This document shows positions 1 to 7,225 of a stretch of DNA of 64,000 nucleotides, one piece after another; position 1 is the first letter of the stretch; each line of letters opens with the position of its first letter. Under the pieces are notes generated by a model. That model did not search any database and had not been told where the DNA came from. It was given only the letters and a program-made list of their open reading frames with translations. The translations under genes and the position numbers were made by a program. Source of the stretch: Kutzneria sp044547355 (GTDB lineage Bacteria; Actinomycetota; Actinomycetes; Mycobacteriales; Pseudonocardiaceae); the NCBI RefSeq assembly GCF_044547355.1, contig NZ_JBIUAG010000002.1:372001-436000 (forward strand), in the 5' to 3' direction.

Positions 1-269
1 GGCGCGCTGCTGGCGTAGCCGGCGTTGTTGGCCACCACGTCCAGGCCGCCGAACCGTTCCTGCGCGAACCGGACCGCCGCCTGTGCCGCCTCGGCGTCGG
101 TGACGTCCAGGGCGAAGGTCGCCACCTTGTCGCCGTACTTGCGCACCAGGTCGTCGAGCTGTTCAGGCCGCCGCGCCGTCGCCAGCACGGTGTCCCCGGC
201 GGCCAGCGCCGCCTCGGCCAGCTCACGGCCCAGGCCGCGGGAGCTGCCGGTGATCAGCCACGTCGTCAT
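1..269 (-). CDS. Short-chain dehydrogenase/reductase, N-terminal part (runs off the window)
   Basis: This is the amino-terminal 89 residues of an NAD(P)-dependent oxidoreductase of the SDR superfamily; the rest lies left of the window. The glycine-rich cofactor loop TGSSRGLG is at residues 7-14, an adenine-binding DV pair at 55-56 and the structural NNAG motif at 81-84, all at classical SDR spacing. Residues TARR after the second strand suggest NADP preference. The ATG at 269 is the only sensible start. The gene diverges from a TetR-family gene across a 102-base gap holding two dyads, so the TetR protein probably represses it. The substrate cannot be inferred. Confidence 0.9.
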   Translation of the reverse strand, partial: MTTWLITGSSRGLGRELAEAALAAGDTVLATARRPEQLDDLVRKYGDKVATFALDVTDAEAAQAAVRFAQERFGGLDVVANNAGYASSA

Positions 270-286
270 CTCGGTACTTCTCAGTG

Positions 287-359
287 TGTAACTAACTGGA
301 TGGTTACATCAACCATGACAGCACCGGTGATGTTCCGTGTCAACTATCTGGTTAGTTGA
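287..359. promoter_or_regulatory. Divergent promoter region with two dyads, probable TetR operators
   Basis: The gap between the SDR gene and the TetR gene holds TGTAAC-N10-GTTACA at 287-308 and TCAACTA-N6-TAGTTGA at 340-359, both with perfect arms. Both contain a TAACTA or TAGTTA-like core and the region is AT-rich compared with its surroundings. Their position between divergent genes is typical of autoregulated TetR repressors. Binding is inferred, not shown. Confidence 0.6.
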
Positions 360-371
360 TACGCTGGTCAC

Positions 372-923
372 ATGGCCAGGGACGCGCACGCCACCCGACA
401 GCGGCTGCTCGACGCCGCCACCGCCGAGTTCGCCGAGCACGGCATCGCCGGCGCGCGCGTCGACCGGGTGGCCGCCGCCGCCGGCTGCAACAAGGCGCTG
501 ATCTACTCGTACTTCGGCAACAAGGACCAGCTGTTCGAGGCCGTCTTCGCCCGCGACATCGCCCAGTTCTACGAGCTCGTGCCCTTCGACGCCGCCGACC
601 TACCCGGCTACGCCGGCCGGCTGTTCGACCACTACGAGGCCCACCCGGTGACCCTGCGCCTGTCCACCTGGTACCGCATGGAACGCGCCGACGTCGCCCT
701 GCCGGCCGTCTCCGCCGTCAACAGCGTTCGCCTCGACCGGCTCCGCCAGGCCCAGGCCGACGGCTCCGTGCCCGTCCACTTCGACCCCGTGCAGCTGCTC
801 GTCCTGCTCCAGGCCATCCCCGCCGCCTGGGCCACCACCAACCCCGAACTCGCCGCCGCGTCCTCCCGCGCCTTCCGCCGCCGCACCGTCGTCGACGCCG
901 TGCGCAAGCTCCTCAGTCCGTGA
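372..923 (+). CDS. TetR/AcrR family transcriptional regulator
   Basis: A 183-residue DNA-binding repressor. Residues 6-52 form the TetR helix-turn-helix, with the recognition-helix motif NKALIYSYFGNKDQLF at about 42-57. The C-terminal half is helical, is expected to form the ligand pocket and dimer face, and resembles the C-terminal domain seen in many actinobacterial TetR proteins that control a neighbouring SDR. The ATG at 372 lies 12 bases after a perfect dyad, consistent with autoregulation and with repression of the divergent SDR gene. The 3' end overlaps the stop of a minus-strand remnant by 11 bases. Confidence 0.9.
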   Translation: MARDAHATRQRLLDAATAEFAEHGIAGARVDRVAAAAGCNKALIYSYFGNKDQLFEAVFARDIAQFYELVPFDAADLPGYAGRLFDHYEAHPVTLRLSTWYRMERADVALPAVSAVNSVRLDRLRQAQADGSVPVHFDPVQLLVLLQAIPAAWATTNPELAAASSRAFRRRTVVDAVRKLLSP

Positions 924-1047
924 TCAGGTGGAACGCGCCGTACTCCGGCATGCCCGGCTCCAGCCACCGCGGCAGCTCCCGCCGGATGCTGGTGATCGCC
1001 CCGAACCGCTCCGGCGACCAGCTCTCCCGGGACCGGGCGGCCAGTTC
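913..1047 (-). pseudogene. C-terminal remnant of an unrecognised gene
   Basis: The minus strand reads about 45 residues that look like a genuine protein tail (HELAARSRESWSPERF at the start and a compact hydrophobic end GAFHLITD), then a stop at 913. Upstream of about 1047 the same frame turns into proline-, arginine- and aspartate-rich antisense of the AraC-domain gene and has no plausible start. I read it as the 3' part of a gene whose 5' half was deleted. The family is not recognised. The alternative is that it is only a chance reading frame. Confidence 0.35.
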
Positions 1048-1380
1048 ATGGAGGACTTTCTCAGCTGGCTGCGGGAACACGTGCACGAGCCCCACACGTT
1101 GAACCGGTTGGCGGCGCACACGCACCTGAGTGAGAGGAGCCTGGTCCGCAAGTTCCGGCAGGCGACCGGGACCGGCATCGTCGACTGGATCGCCCGGGAA
1201 CGGGTGGAGCGGGCGAAGACCCTGCTGGAGACCACCGACCACCTGGTCGCCGACATCGCGGCGCTGGTCGGCTTCGGCTCGGCCGAGTCGCTGCGCCGCT
1301 GCTTCGTCAAACACGTCGGCGTCTGCGCCTACCGCGCGAAGGTCCGGCCGACCCGTCCCTCCGGAGGAAACCATGGCTGA
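1048..1380 (+). pseudogene. AraC/GlxA-type regulator, DNA-binding domain only (N-terminal domain missing)
   Basis: The 110 residues from the ATG at 1048 are the double helix-turn-helix domain of an AraC-family activator, close to the GlxA subgroup: first helix pair LNRLAAHTHLSERSLVRKF, linker ending RVERAKTLLETT, second helix pair DIAALVGFGSAESLRRCF. GlxA-type proteins are usually about 320 residues with an N-terminal DJ-1/PfpI-like domain, which is absent here. The domain begins exactly where the minus-strand remnant ends, so a deletion probably removed both 5' halves. It could still be made as a free-standing domain. The end overlaps the next small gene by 8 bases. Confidence 0.6.
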
Positions 1381-1540
1381 GATCACCGACGAGCAGGCCG
1401 CCGCCCGCCGCCGCGAGCGGTTCGGGATGCTGCCCGAACGGGTGCTTCCCGAGCACACCGGGGAAGTCGTGCCGCCCGAACGGTTCGAGTTCACCGGCGT
1501 CGACCCGGACACCGAGTGGATGATCCGCTACAGCGCCTGA
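1373..1540 (+). CDS. Small hypothetical protein (55 residues)
   Basis: A short, charged, soluble protein beginning MAEITDEQAAARRRER and ending with an acidic and aromatic tail. It has a strong ribosome-binding site, GGAGG at 1363-1367, six bases before the ATG, and overlaps the stop of the AraC-domain gene by 8 bases, which suggests translational coupling. No domain or signal peptide is recognised. It may have been the partner of the original full-length regulator. Function unknown. Confidence 0.5.
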   Translation: MAEITDEQAAARRRERFGMLPERVLPEHTGEVVPPERFEFTGVDPDTEWMIRYSA

Positions 1541-1551
1541 AACTCGGTTGA

Positions 1552-1583
1552 CCTCATGCGCTGTCATGAGGACATGACAGCGC
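1552..1583. promoter_or_regulatory. Overlapping CATG palindromes over the methyltransferase start
   Basis: Two perfect inverted repeats overlap here. CCTCATG (1552-1558) pairs with CATGAGG (1565-1571) over a 6-base spacer. GCGCTGTCATG (1558-1568) pairs with CATGACAGCGC (1573-1583) around a 4-base loop, AGGA. The second stem contains the ATG at 1574 and puts the Shine-Dalgarno GAGGA at its loop. The two stems share bases and cannot form together. TTGACC at 1548-1553 could be a -35 box. This may be a dimeric operator or a translation switch. Confidence 0.55.
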
Positions 1584-2341
1584 TACCTGAGCACGTGCTC
1601 ATCAACCGCGAGTACTGGGATGTCGAAGCCGCGCGCTACGTGGCCGCCGGCGAGCGGGCCTGGCGGAGCAACGAGGTGACGTGGGGCGTCTTCAACGCCC
1701 CGCAGAGCGAGGCCGCGCTGTTCCCGGACGACGTCGAGGGCATGGACGCCATCGAACTGGGCTGCGGGACCGCGTACGTCAGCTCGTGGCTGGCCCGGCG
1801 CGGCGCCCGGCCGGTCGGCATCGACAACTCGCAGGCCCAGCTGGCCACCGCCCGCCGGCTTCAGGCCGAGCACGGCATCGACTTCCCTTTGCTGCACGGC
1901 AATGCCGAGCAGGTGCCGTATCCCGACGCCTCATTCGACCTGGCCGTCAGCGAGTACGGCGCGGCGATCTGGTGCGACCCGTACGTCTGGATCCCGGAGG
2001 CCGCCCGCCTGCTCCGCCCCGGCGGCCGGCTCGCCTTCCTCTGCAACAGCGTGGTTTCCGTGCTCTGTGCCCCCGACGACGAGAACGAGCAGCCCACCGG
2101 ACGTCTGCTCCGCCCGCAGCGGGGCCTGCACAAGACGGCCTGGTCCGAGGGCTGCGTCGACTTCCACCTCGGCCACGGCGACATGATCCGCCTGTTGCAC
2201 GCCAGCGGTTTCGAGGTGGAGGACCTGATCGAGCTGCACGCCCCCGAGGGCGCGGCCGACTCGTCCTACGCCTACGCGCCGGCCGAATGGTCCCGGAAGT
2301 GGCCGGTGGAGGAGATCTGGAAGGCCCGTCGCCGCCCTTGA
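1574..2341 (+). CDS. Class I SAM-dependent methyltransferase
   Basis: A 255-residue methyltransferase of the UbiE/type 11 group. Motif I, ELGCGTAY, is at residues 61-68, the acidic SAM-ribose residue follows in VGIDNS, and motif III ARLLRPGGRLAF is present. The substrate is not evident; small-molecule O- or C-methylation is usual for this type. The ATG at 1574 is preferred over one at 1556 because GAGGA precedes it at good spacing and because the protein then starts directly before the conserved region. The start lies inside overlapping palindromes. A 34-base gap separates it from the next gene, so they may be co-transcribed. Confidence 0.85.
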   Translation: MTALPEHVLINREYWDVEAARYVAAGERAWRSNEVTWGVFNAPQSEAALFPDDVEGMDAIELGCGTAYVSSWLARRGARPVGIDNSQAQLATARRLQAEHGIDFPLLHGNAEQVPYPDASFDLAVSEYGAAIWCDPYVWIPEAARLLRPGGRLAFLCNSVVSVLCAPDDENEQPTGRLLRPQRGLHKTAWSEGCVDFHLGHGDMIRLLHASGFEVEDLIELHAPEGAADSSYAYAPAEWSRKWPVEEIWKARRRP

Positions 2342-2375
2342 CCTCGACATCACTGGAGGTTCCAGACTTCCGGTC

Positions 2376-3203
2376 ATGACGATCTGGATCTGTGGCACCT
2401 GTGGGGTCGAGCATCCCGACACCGAGCAGCCGCCGGCGGGCGACTGCGTGATATGCGCGGACGAGCGGCAGTGGGTGCCGGAGTCGGGCCAGGTGTGGAC
2501 GACGTTGGCGGAGCTGGCGGCCGACGGGCACGAGCTGGTGCACGAGGAGCTGGAGCCGGGCATCCACCGGCTGAACCGGAAGCCGCCGTTCGGCATCGGC
2601 CAGTGGAGCCATCTCGTGCGGACCCCGGGCGGCAACCTGTTGTGGGATCCGCCGAACCATCTCGACCGGCAGCTGGTGGACAAGATCACCGAGCTGGGCG
2701 GGGCCGAGGTGATCGTGGCGAGCCATCCTCACATGTACGGCTCGCAGGTGAGCTGGAGCCATGAGCTGGGCGACATCCCGGTCCTCGTGCACACCGCGGA
2801 CCGGCGGTGGGTGCGGCGGGAGGACCCGGTGATCAAGGAGTGGAGCGGGGCCGTGGAGGTGCTGCCCGGGGTGACGGTGATCGAGGGCGGCGGCCACTTC
2901 CCCGGCGCGGCGGTCGCCCACGTCGCGACCGGGTCCGACGGCCGGGGCACGCTGCTCACCGGGGACACCATCGTGCCGGTGGCGGCCAAGGGCTGGGTGA
3001 CGTTCATGCGCAGCTACCCCAACAAGATCCCGCTCTCGGCCGGGCTGGTGCGGCGCATCGTCGACCGCCTGGAGCCGTACCCGTTCGAACGCCTCTACAG
3101 CCTGCTGGGCGGCATGGTGACGACCGACGCCAAGGCGGCGGTGCGCGACTCGGCCGAGCGGTACATCGCCTGGGTCAGCGGGGCCAACGACCACCTCGGC
3201 TGA
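2376..3203 (+). CDS. Metallo-beta-lactamase-fold hydrolase with N-terminal zinc ribbon
   Basis: A 275-residue protein. The first 30 residues hold two cysteine pairs (CGTC and CVIC), a rubredoxin-like or zinc-ribbon knot. The rest resembles a metallo-beta-lactamase fold: an early strand with NLLWDPP, SHPHMYG in the place of the HxHxD metal motif, GGGHFPG for the next histidine and TGDTI for the bridging aspartate. The first motif is not the textbook form, so metal binding may be altered. It is likely a cytosolic hydrolase or redox-linked enzyme. The neighbouring genes give no substrate. Confidence 0.8.
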   Translation: MTIWICGTCGVEHPDTEQPPAGDCVICADERQWVPESGQVWTTLAELAADGHELVHEELEPGIHRLNRKPPFGIGQWSHLVRTPGGNLLWDPPNHLDRQLVDKITELGGAEVIVASHPHMYGSQVSWSHELGDIPVLVHTADRRWVRREDPVIKEWSGAVEVLPGVTVIEGGGHFPGAAVAHVATGSDGRGTLLTGDTIVPVAAKGWVTFMRSYPNKIPLSAGLVRRIVDRLEPYPFERLYSLLGGMVTTDAKAAVRDSAERYIAWVSGANDHLG

Positions 3204-3214
3204 GCCGGACGACT

Positions 3215-3231
3215 GTCACACTTCCGTCACA
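3215..3231 (+). promoter_or_regulatory. Direct repeat, possible response-regulator box
   Basis: GTCACA occurs at 3215-3220 and again at 3226-3231, an 11-base period, 44 bases before the VanY-like gene. OmpR/PhoB-family regulators bind tandem half-sites spaced by one helical turn, and such a regulator is encoded two genes downstream. Autoregulation is inferred. Confidence 0.4.
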
Positions 3232-3274
3232 GTCCCAGGGCGGGGCGGGCACACCCGGTCGGCACGCTGATCGC

Positions 3275-3769
3275 ATGGACCGAAGCGTGGTGTTCGAGGT
3301 GGCGACCAAGGTGCTGGCCCGGCTGTTGCTACCGGCGGCCAAGGTGCGGCGGCCGAGGGCGGCTCACCATCTGGCCGCGCAGTGGGCGTTGGGGCTGAGG
3401 TTCCCCCGGGAGTCGCTGGAGGGCCTGCGGCCGCAGACGCGGCGGGCGTTCGAGGCGGCGCGGGCGGAGGCGTTCTGGCGGGACGGCCAGCTGATCGGAC
3501 TGACCTCGGGGCACCGGGACGCGGCCGAGCAGCACCGGCTGTGCCAGGAGCTGGGCAGCCGGGTGTTGCCGCCGGGCCAGTCGGAACACGTGCGGGGCAT
3601 GGCGCTGGACGTCCGGCCGACCGAGGGGGCGCGCTGGCTGGAGCTGCACGGCGACCGCTGGAACCTGTTCAGCCGCTACGACAACGAGCCCTGGCACTTC
3701 GAGCTGGCGGCGACGCGCCCGGCCCGGCAGCCGCGTCCCGGGGCGGCGCCGGTGCGCCGACCGTGCTAA
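3275..3769 (+). CDS. VanY-like D,D-carboxypeptidase (peptidase M15 fold)
   Basis: A 164-residue protein with the M15 zinc-peptidase signature: SGHRDAAEQ, then SEHVRGMALDV, where the histidine and aspartate are zinc ligands, and EPWHFEL with the last zinc histidine. Family members trim D-Ala-D-Ala ends of peptidoglycan stems. No clear signal peptide is seen; the N-terminus has only a short hydrophobic stretch (about residues 12-21), so export or membrane attachment is uncertain. It is the first gene of a probable operon with a response regulator and a histidine kinase, an arrangement that suggests a cell-wall stress response. Confidence 0.8.
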   Translation: MDRSVVFEVATKVLARLLLPAAKVRRPRAAHHLAAQWALGLRFPRESLEGLRPQTRRAFEAARAEAFWRDGQLIGLTSGHRDAAEQHRLCQELGSRVLPPGQSEHVRGMALDVRPTEGARWLELHGDRWNLFSRYDNEPWHFELAATRPARQPRPGAAPVRRPC

Positions 3770-3798
3770 CCACTGTGTGTCCGATCGAGGGAGGCACG

Positions 3799-4485
3799 GT
3801 GGCCCAGCTGTTGCTCGTCGAGGATGACGCCGTGCTGGCCGAGGCCCTGGCCCGGGCCCTGACGGCGCTGGGCCACGAGGTGACGGTGGCGCCGACCGGC
3901 GAGCAGGCGCTGGAGTCGCTGTTCGAGCGGCGGTCGCCGACGGATCTGGTGCTGCTGGACGTGATGCTGCCGGGCATCGACGGCTTCGAGGTGTGCCGCA
4001 GGATCCGGGCCAGGTCGACGGTGCCGGTGGTGTTGCTGACGGCCCGGGGCGATCCGGTGGACATCGTGGTGGGCCTGGAGGGCGGGGCCGACGACTACGT
4101 GGTGAAGCCGGCCGAGCCGCGGGTGCTGGACGCCCGGGTGAAGACGATCCTGCGCCGGGCCTCGTCGAGTCGGCAGCCGCACACCGTGCACACCTTCGGC
4201 GACCTGTCCGTCGACAGCGAGGCCATGATCGTCACCAAGAGCGGCGAGGAGCTGCACCTGACGTCCACGGAGATCCGGCTGCTGCTGGAGTTCGCGGCCC
4301 ACCCGGGCCAGGTGCTGAGCCGGCAGACGCTGCTCAAGCGGGTGTGGGACTACGGCTACGCCGGCGACTCGCGGCTGGTGGACGCGGCGGTGGCCCGGCT
4401 GCGGGCCAAGATCGAGCCGGACCCGGGCAACCCGACGCTGCTGCTCACGGCCCGGGGGCTCGGCTACCGCTTGGTCAAACCATAA
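3799..4485 (+). CDS. OmpR-family response regulator
   Basis: A 228-residue two-domain regulator. In the receiver domain (about 1-115) the acidic pocket is EDD at 8-10, the phosphoacceptor Asp54 lies in LLDVMLPG, and Thr81 and Lys103 occupy the conserved switch positions. Residues 135-228 form a winged-helix DNA-binding domain ending GLGYRLVKP. The GTG at 3799 is chosen because GGGAGG lies directly upstream. The stop and the kinase ATG overlap (ATAATG), so the pair is translationally coupled. The tandem GTCACA box ahead of the operon is a candidate target. Confidence 0.93.
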   Translation: MAQLLLVEDDAVLAEALARALTALGHEVTVAPTGEQALESLFERRSPTDLVLLDVMLPGIDGFEVCRRIRARSTVPVVLLTARGDPVDIVVGLEGGADDYVVKPAEPRVLDARVKTILRRASSSRQPHTVHTFGDLSVDSEAMIVTKSGEELHLTSTEIRLLLEFAAHPGQVLSRQTLLKRVWDYGYAGDSRLVDAAVARLRAKIEPDPGNPTLLLTARGLGYRLVKP

Positions 4486-5924
4486 TGCGGTGGCATCCGG
4501 GCCTGCGCACGAGCATCGTGCTCACGGTCATCGCGATCACGGTCGCGGCGACCGGAACGATGGCGCTGCTGTCCTACCAGTTGCAGCAGACCGAGATCCG
4601 GGAACGGTTCAAACAGGCCGCGCTGGCCGACTTCGGCTCGGACCGGCAGCAGATCCACCAGTGGCTGGTCAACTCCGGGAACACCGGCCAGTCCAAACTG
4701 GACAGTGTCGGCCAGTACCTGGACGGCCGGCTGGCGCTGGACTGGTCCCTGCTGAACTTCAACGCCAACCTCGGCCCGCAGTCCTCGCTGGGCCCCGGCG
4801 GCTACGTGCCGGTCGCCGGCCGACCCGGCCCGTTCGACCGCAACCAGGTCGACCGGGCCCGGGCCGACGAGACGGCCCGGGTCGACTACGACGACATCGT
4901 CGACGGCAGCCTGCACTACATCGTCATGGGCCAGGCCGAGCCGGGCCTGATCCTGGTCGAGATCTACAGCACCGAGATCGCCGACCGGCAGCTGGCCAAG
5001 ATCCGGCTCCAGCTCACGGCCGCGGCGGCCGGCGTGATCCTGGTCGGCAGCCTGCTGGGCCTGCTGGCCGCGCGGCGCATCCAACGCCGGGTCCGGGTCG
5101 CCGCCGGCGCGGCCCGCACGCTGGGCGCGGGCGCGCTGGACACCCGGCTGCCGGTGCAGGGCCGGGACGAGTTCGCCGACCTGGCCGGCTCGTTCAACTC
5201 GATGGCCCAGCGGCTGGGCGAGTCCATCGAGCAGCTGCGCCGCAAGGACGAGCAGCAGCGCCAGTTCGTCGCCGACGTCGCCCACGACCTGCGCACGCCG
5301 ATGGCGGTGCTGATCGCCGCCGGCGACGGCCTGGCCGGGCCGGACCGGGAACGATCGGCCGAGCTGATCGCCGCCCAGACCCGGCGGCTGAGCGCGCTGG
5401 TCGAGGACCTGCTGGAGATGTCCCGGTTCGACGCCGGCGCGGCCGAGTTCCGGCCAGAACCGGTTGACCTGCAAGCACTCTGCGTGGACGTGGTGGAGAT
5501 GGTCGGCGCCGGCATCCCGGTCACGGCCGACGGCGACGGCGTCGTCACCGGCGACCCGCGCCGCCTGCACACCATCGTCCGCAACCTGGTCACCAACGCC
5601 CTGCACCACGGCGCGCCGCCGATCACCATCGCCATCGACGGCACGGCCGAGCCGGCGGTCCGCGTGGCGGTGCGGGATCACGGTCCCGGACTGCCGCCGG
5701 AGCTGGGGGCCAAGGTGTTCGACCGGTTCGTGCGCGGCGACCGTTCCCGGCGCGGCGAGGGCAGCGGCCTCGGACTGGCCATCGCCTACGAGAACGCCGT
5801 CCTGCACGGCGGCCGGATCGAGGTGGCCAGCCCCGGCGGGGCCGAGTTCACCCTTGTCGTGCCACGAACTCCGTCCGGTGGTCTTCGGCCCACTGGCGGA
5901 AGGTCCGAGCCGGGACCCCGGTGA
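4485..5924 (+). CDS. Sensor histidine kinase
   Basis: A 479-residue membrane kinase. A first membrane segment lies at about 10-30, then an extracytoplasmic sensor domain of about 150 residues, a second membrane segment at about 180-205, a HAMP linker, a HisKA domain with phosphoacceptor His267 in VAHDLRTP, and an ATPase domain with N-box NLVTNALHHG, DHGPGLP and GEGSGLGLAI. It pairs with the upstream regulator and, with the VanY-like gene, probably senses envelope or glycopeptide stress. Its last 77 bases overlap the 3' end of the convergent NmrA-type gene. Confidence 0.92.
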   Translation: MRWHPGLRTSIVLTVIAITVAATGTMALLSYQLQQTEIRERFKQAALADFGSDRQQIHQWLVNSGNTGQSKLDSVGQYLDGRLALDWSLLNFNANLGPQSSLGPGGYVPVAGRPGPFDRNQVDRARADETARVDYDDIVDGSLHYIVMGQAEPGLILVEIYSTEIADRQLAKIRLQLTAAAAGVILVGSLLGLLAARRIQRRVRVAAGAARTLGAGALDTRLPVQGRDEFADLAGSFNSMAQRLGESIEQLRRKDEQQRQFVADVAHDLRTPMAVLIAAGDGLAGPDRERSAELIAAQTRRLSALVEDLLEMSRFDAGAAEFRPEPVDLQALCVDVVEMVGAGIPVTADGDGVVTGDPRRLHTIVRNLVTNALHHGAPPITIAIDGTAEPAVRVAVRDHGPGLPPELGAKVFDRFVRGDRSRRGEGSGLGLAIAYENAVLHGGRIEVASPGGAEFTLVVPRTPSGGLRPTGGRSEPGPR

Positions 5925-6672
5925 TCGCCCGCACGGCGTCGCTGACGAGCGCGGGACGGCCGACGCTGGCGGCGAAGGTGTCCAGCAGCGACTCCATCAC
6001 CTCCACCGGGATGTAGTCGGGTCGCCGGGCGAGGGCCTCCTGCCGGCTGATCCGCGCGACCGGGATCTCGCGCCCCAGCACCTCCCCGAGGATCGCGACC
6101 TGCTGCCGGACGGTCAGCGACTCGGGACCGGTCAGCGTCAGCGCCTCGCCGAGGTGGCCGCCGCCGTCCAGCAGCGTCTGGGCCACGGCCGCGATGTCGT
6201 CCTGGTGGATGGGCGCGAACCGGGCCTCCGGGTTGGCATCCTCCACAGTGGACCCACGCCGGATGGTCTCGCCCCACCACTGGAGGGCGTTGGTGGCGAA
6301 GGCGCCGGGCCGCAGCACGGTCACCGGCAGCCCGGAGGCCAGCAGCTTGTCCTCGACGACCTTGTGTCGCAGGGCGATCGAGTTGGTGGCGGCGTCCGGC
6401 TGGTCCACCGCCGACGAGGACACCTGCACGATGTGCTTGACGTCGCGGGCCGCGTCGAGGAACGCGTCGATGCCGTCGGGCTGGGTGTAGAGCAGCACCC
6501 GGTCGACGCCGTCGAGGGCCGGCCCGAGGCCCTCCCCGGTGCTCAGGTCCAACCGGAACTCCCCCGGCTCCGGACGGCTGCTCGCGGCCCGGAACGGGGT
6601 TCCGGCGCTGGTCAGGCGGGTGATGAGGCTGCGCGCGATGTGCCCGCGCGCGCCGGTGACGAGGACGGTCAT
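5848..6672 (-). CDS. NAD(P)-binding NmrA-type reductase
   Basis: A 274-residue atypical SDR of the NmrA/QorR-like group. The N-terminal loop is TGARGHIA, a variant of GxxGxxG, followed by RAASSRPE, where arginines suggest NADPH binding. No catalytic YxxxK is evident, as usual in this group, whose members are either quinone-type reductases or redox sensors. The gene diverges from a MarR regulator across 74 bases that contain a strong palindrome, so it is probably that regulator's target. The 3' end overlaps the kinase gene on the other strand. Confidence 0.85.
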   Translation of the reverse strand: MTVLVTGARGHIARSLITRLTSAGTPFRAASSRPEPGEFRLDLSTGEGLGPALDGVDRVLLYTQPDGIDAFLDAARDVKHIVQVSSSAVDQPDAATNSIALRHKVVEDKLLASGLPVTVLRPGAFATNALQWWGETIRRGSTVEDANPEARFAPIHQDDIAAVAQTLLDGGGHLGEALTLTGPESLTVRQQVAILGEVLGREIPVARISRQEALARRPDYIPVEVMESLLDTFAASVGRPALVSDAVRAITGVPARTFRQWAEDHRTEFVARQG

Positions 6673-6710
6673 GGCCGTGGTTCCCCCTACGATGAGTCAT
6701 CGAGACGCAT

Positions 6711-6730
6711 TAGCTTTGCAAGCAAAGCTA
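6711..6730. promoter_or_regulatory. Palindrome, probable MarR operator
   Basis: TAGCTTTGC (6711-6719) and GCAAAGCTA (6722-6730) are perfect 9-base arms with a 2-base centre, midway between the divergent NmrA-type and MarR genes. Length and position match MarR-family operators. It probably controls both genes. Confidence 0.7.
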
Positions 6731-6746
6731 GTTTGGAGACAAAGAC

Positions 6747-7187
6747 ATGTCAACGGTGGACGACAGCGTCCGGGAGCTGCTGCTGTTGATGCCGCGTCTG
6801 GTCGGCCGGGCCAAGAAGCTGCCCGTCCCGGCCGAGCTGCGCTCCTTCGCGCTGGCCCCGCGGCACATCACGCTGCTGGCCTACCTGCTGTTCGACGGCC
6901 CGCTCACCGTCAACGAACTGGCCGCGCGACTGGAGATCGCGCCGACCACCGCCAGCCTCATGGTCGGCGAGCTGAGCCGGCAGGGCGTGCTCCAGCGCAC
7001 CGAGTGCCCGGTCGACCGCCGCCGCACCATCGTCACCATCACCGACGATCACCGGCCCGCGGTCGAACGCTGGTTGTCGGCCGGGGCCAACGCCTGGCGA
7101 AAGGCGCTCGCACCGCTCACCCGTGAGCAGCGGGAACTGTTCGTGGGCACGCTGCGCGCCTACCAGGAGGCGGTCTGCGAGGGCTGA
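6747..7187 (+). CDS. MarR family transcriptional regulator
   Basis: A 146-residue winged-helix repressor. The DNA-binding part includes LTVNELAARLEIAPTTAS, then a wing with DRRRTIVTIT, a pattern typical of MarR proteins. GGAG stands 8 bases before the ATG. Its neighbours are the divergent NmrA-type reductase, with a shared 20-base palindrome, and the convergent MFS exporter. MarR proteins usually respond to phenolic or oxidative ligands. Confidence 0.92.
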   Translation: MSTVDDSVRELLLLMPRLVGRAKKLPVPAELRSFALAPRHITLLAYLLFDGPLTVNELAARLEIAPTTASLMVGELSRQGVLQRTECPVDRRRTIVTITDDHRPAVERWLSAGANAWRKALAPLTREQRELFVGTLRAYQEAVCEG

Positions 7188-7225
7188 CCGGCGTATACCG
7201 CCATCTGAAAAGCACTCGGAAAGGA

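Noticed and set aside
913..1512. The full 199-codon minus-strand frame as an intact gene.
   Set aside because: Only the last 45 residues look protein-like; the rest is antisense to the AraC domain and the 55-residue gene.
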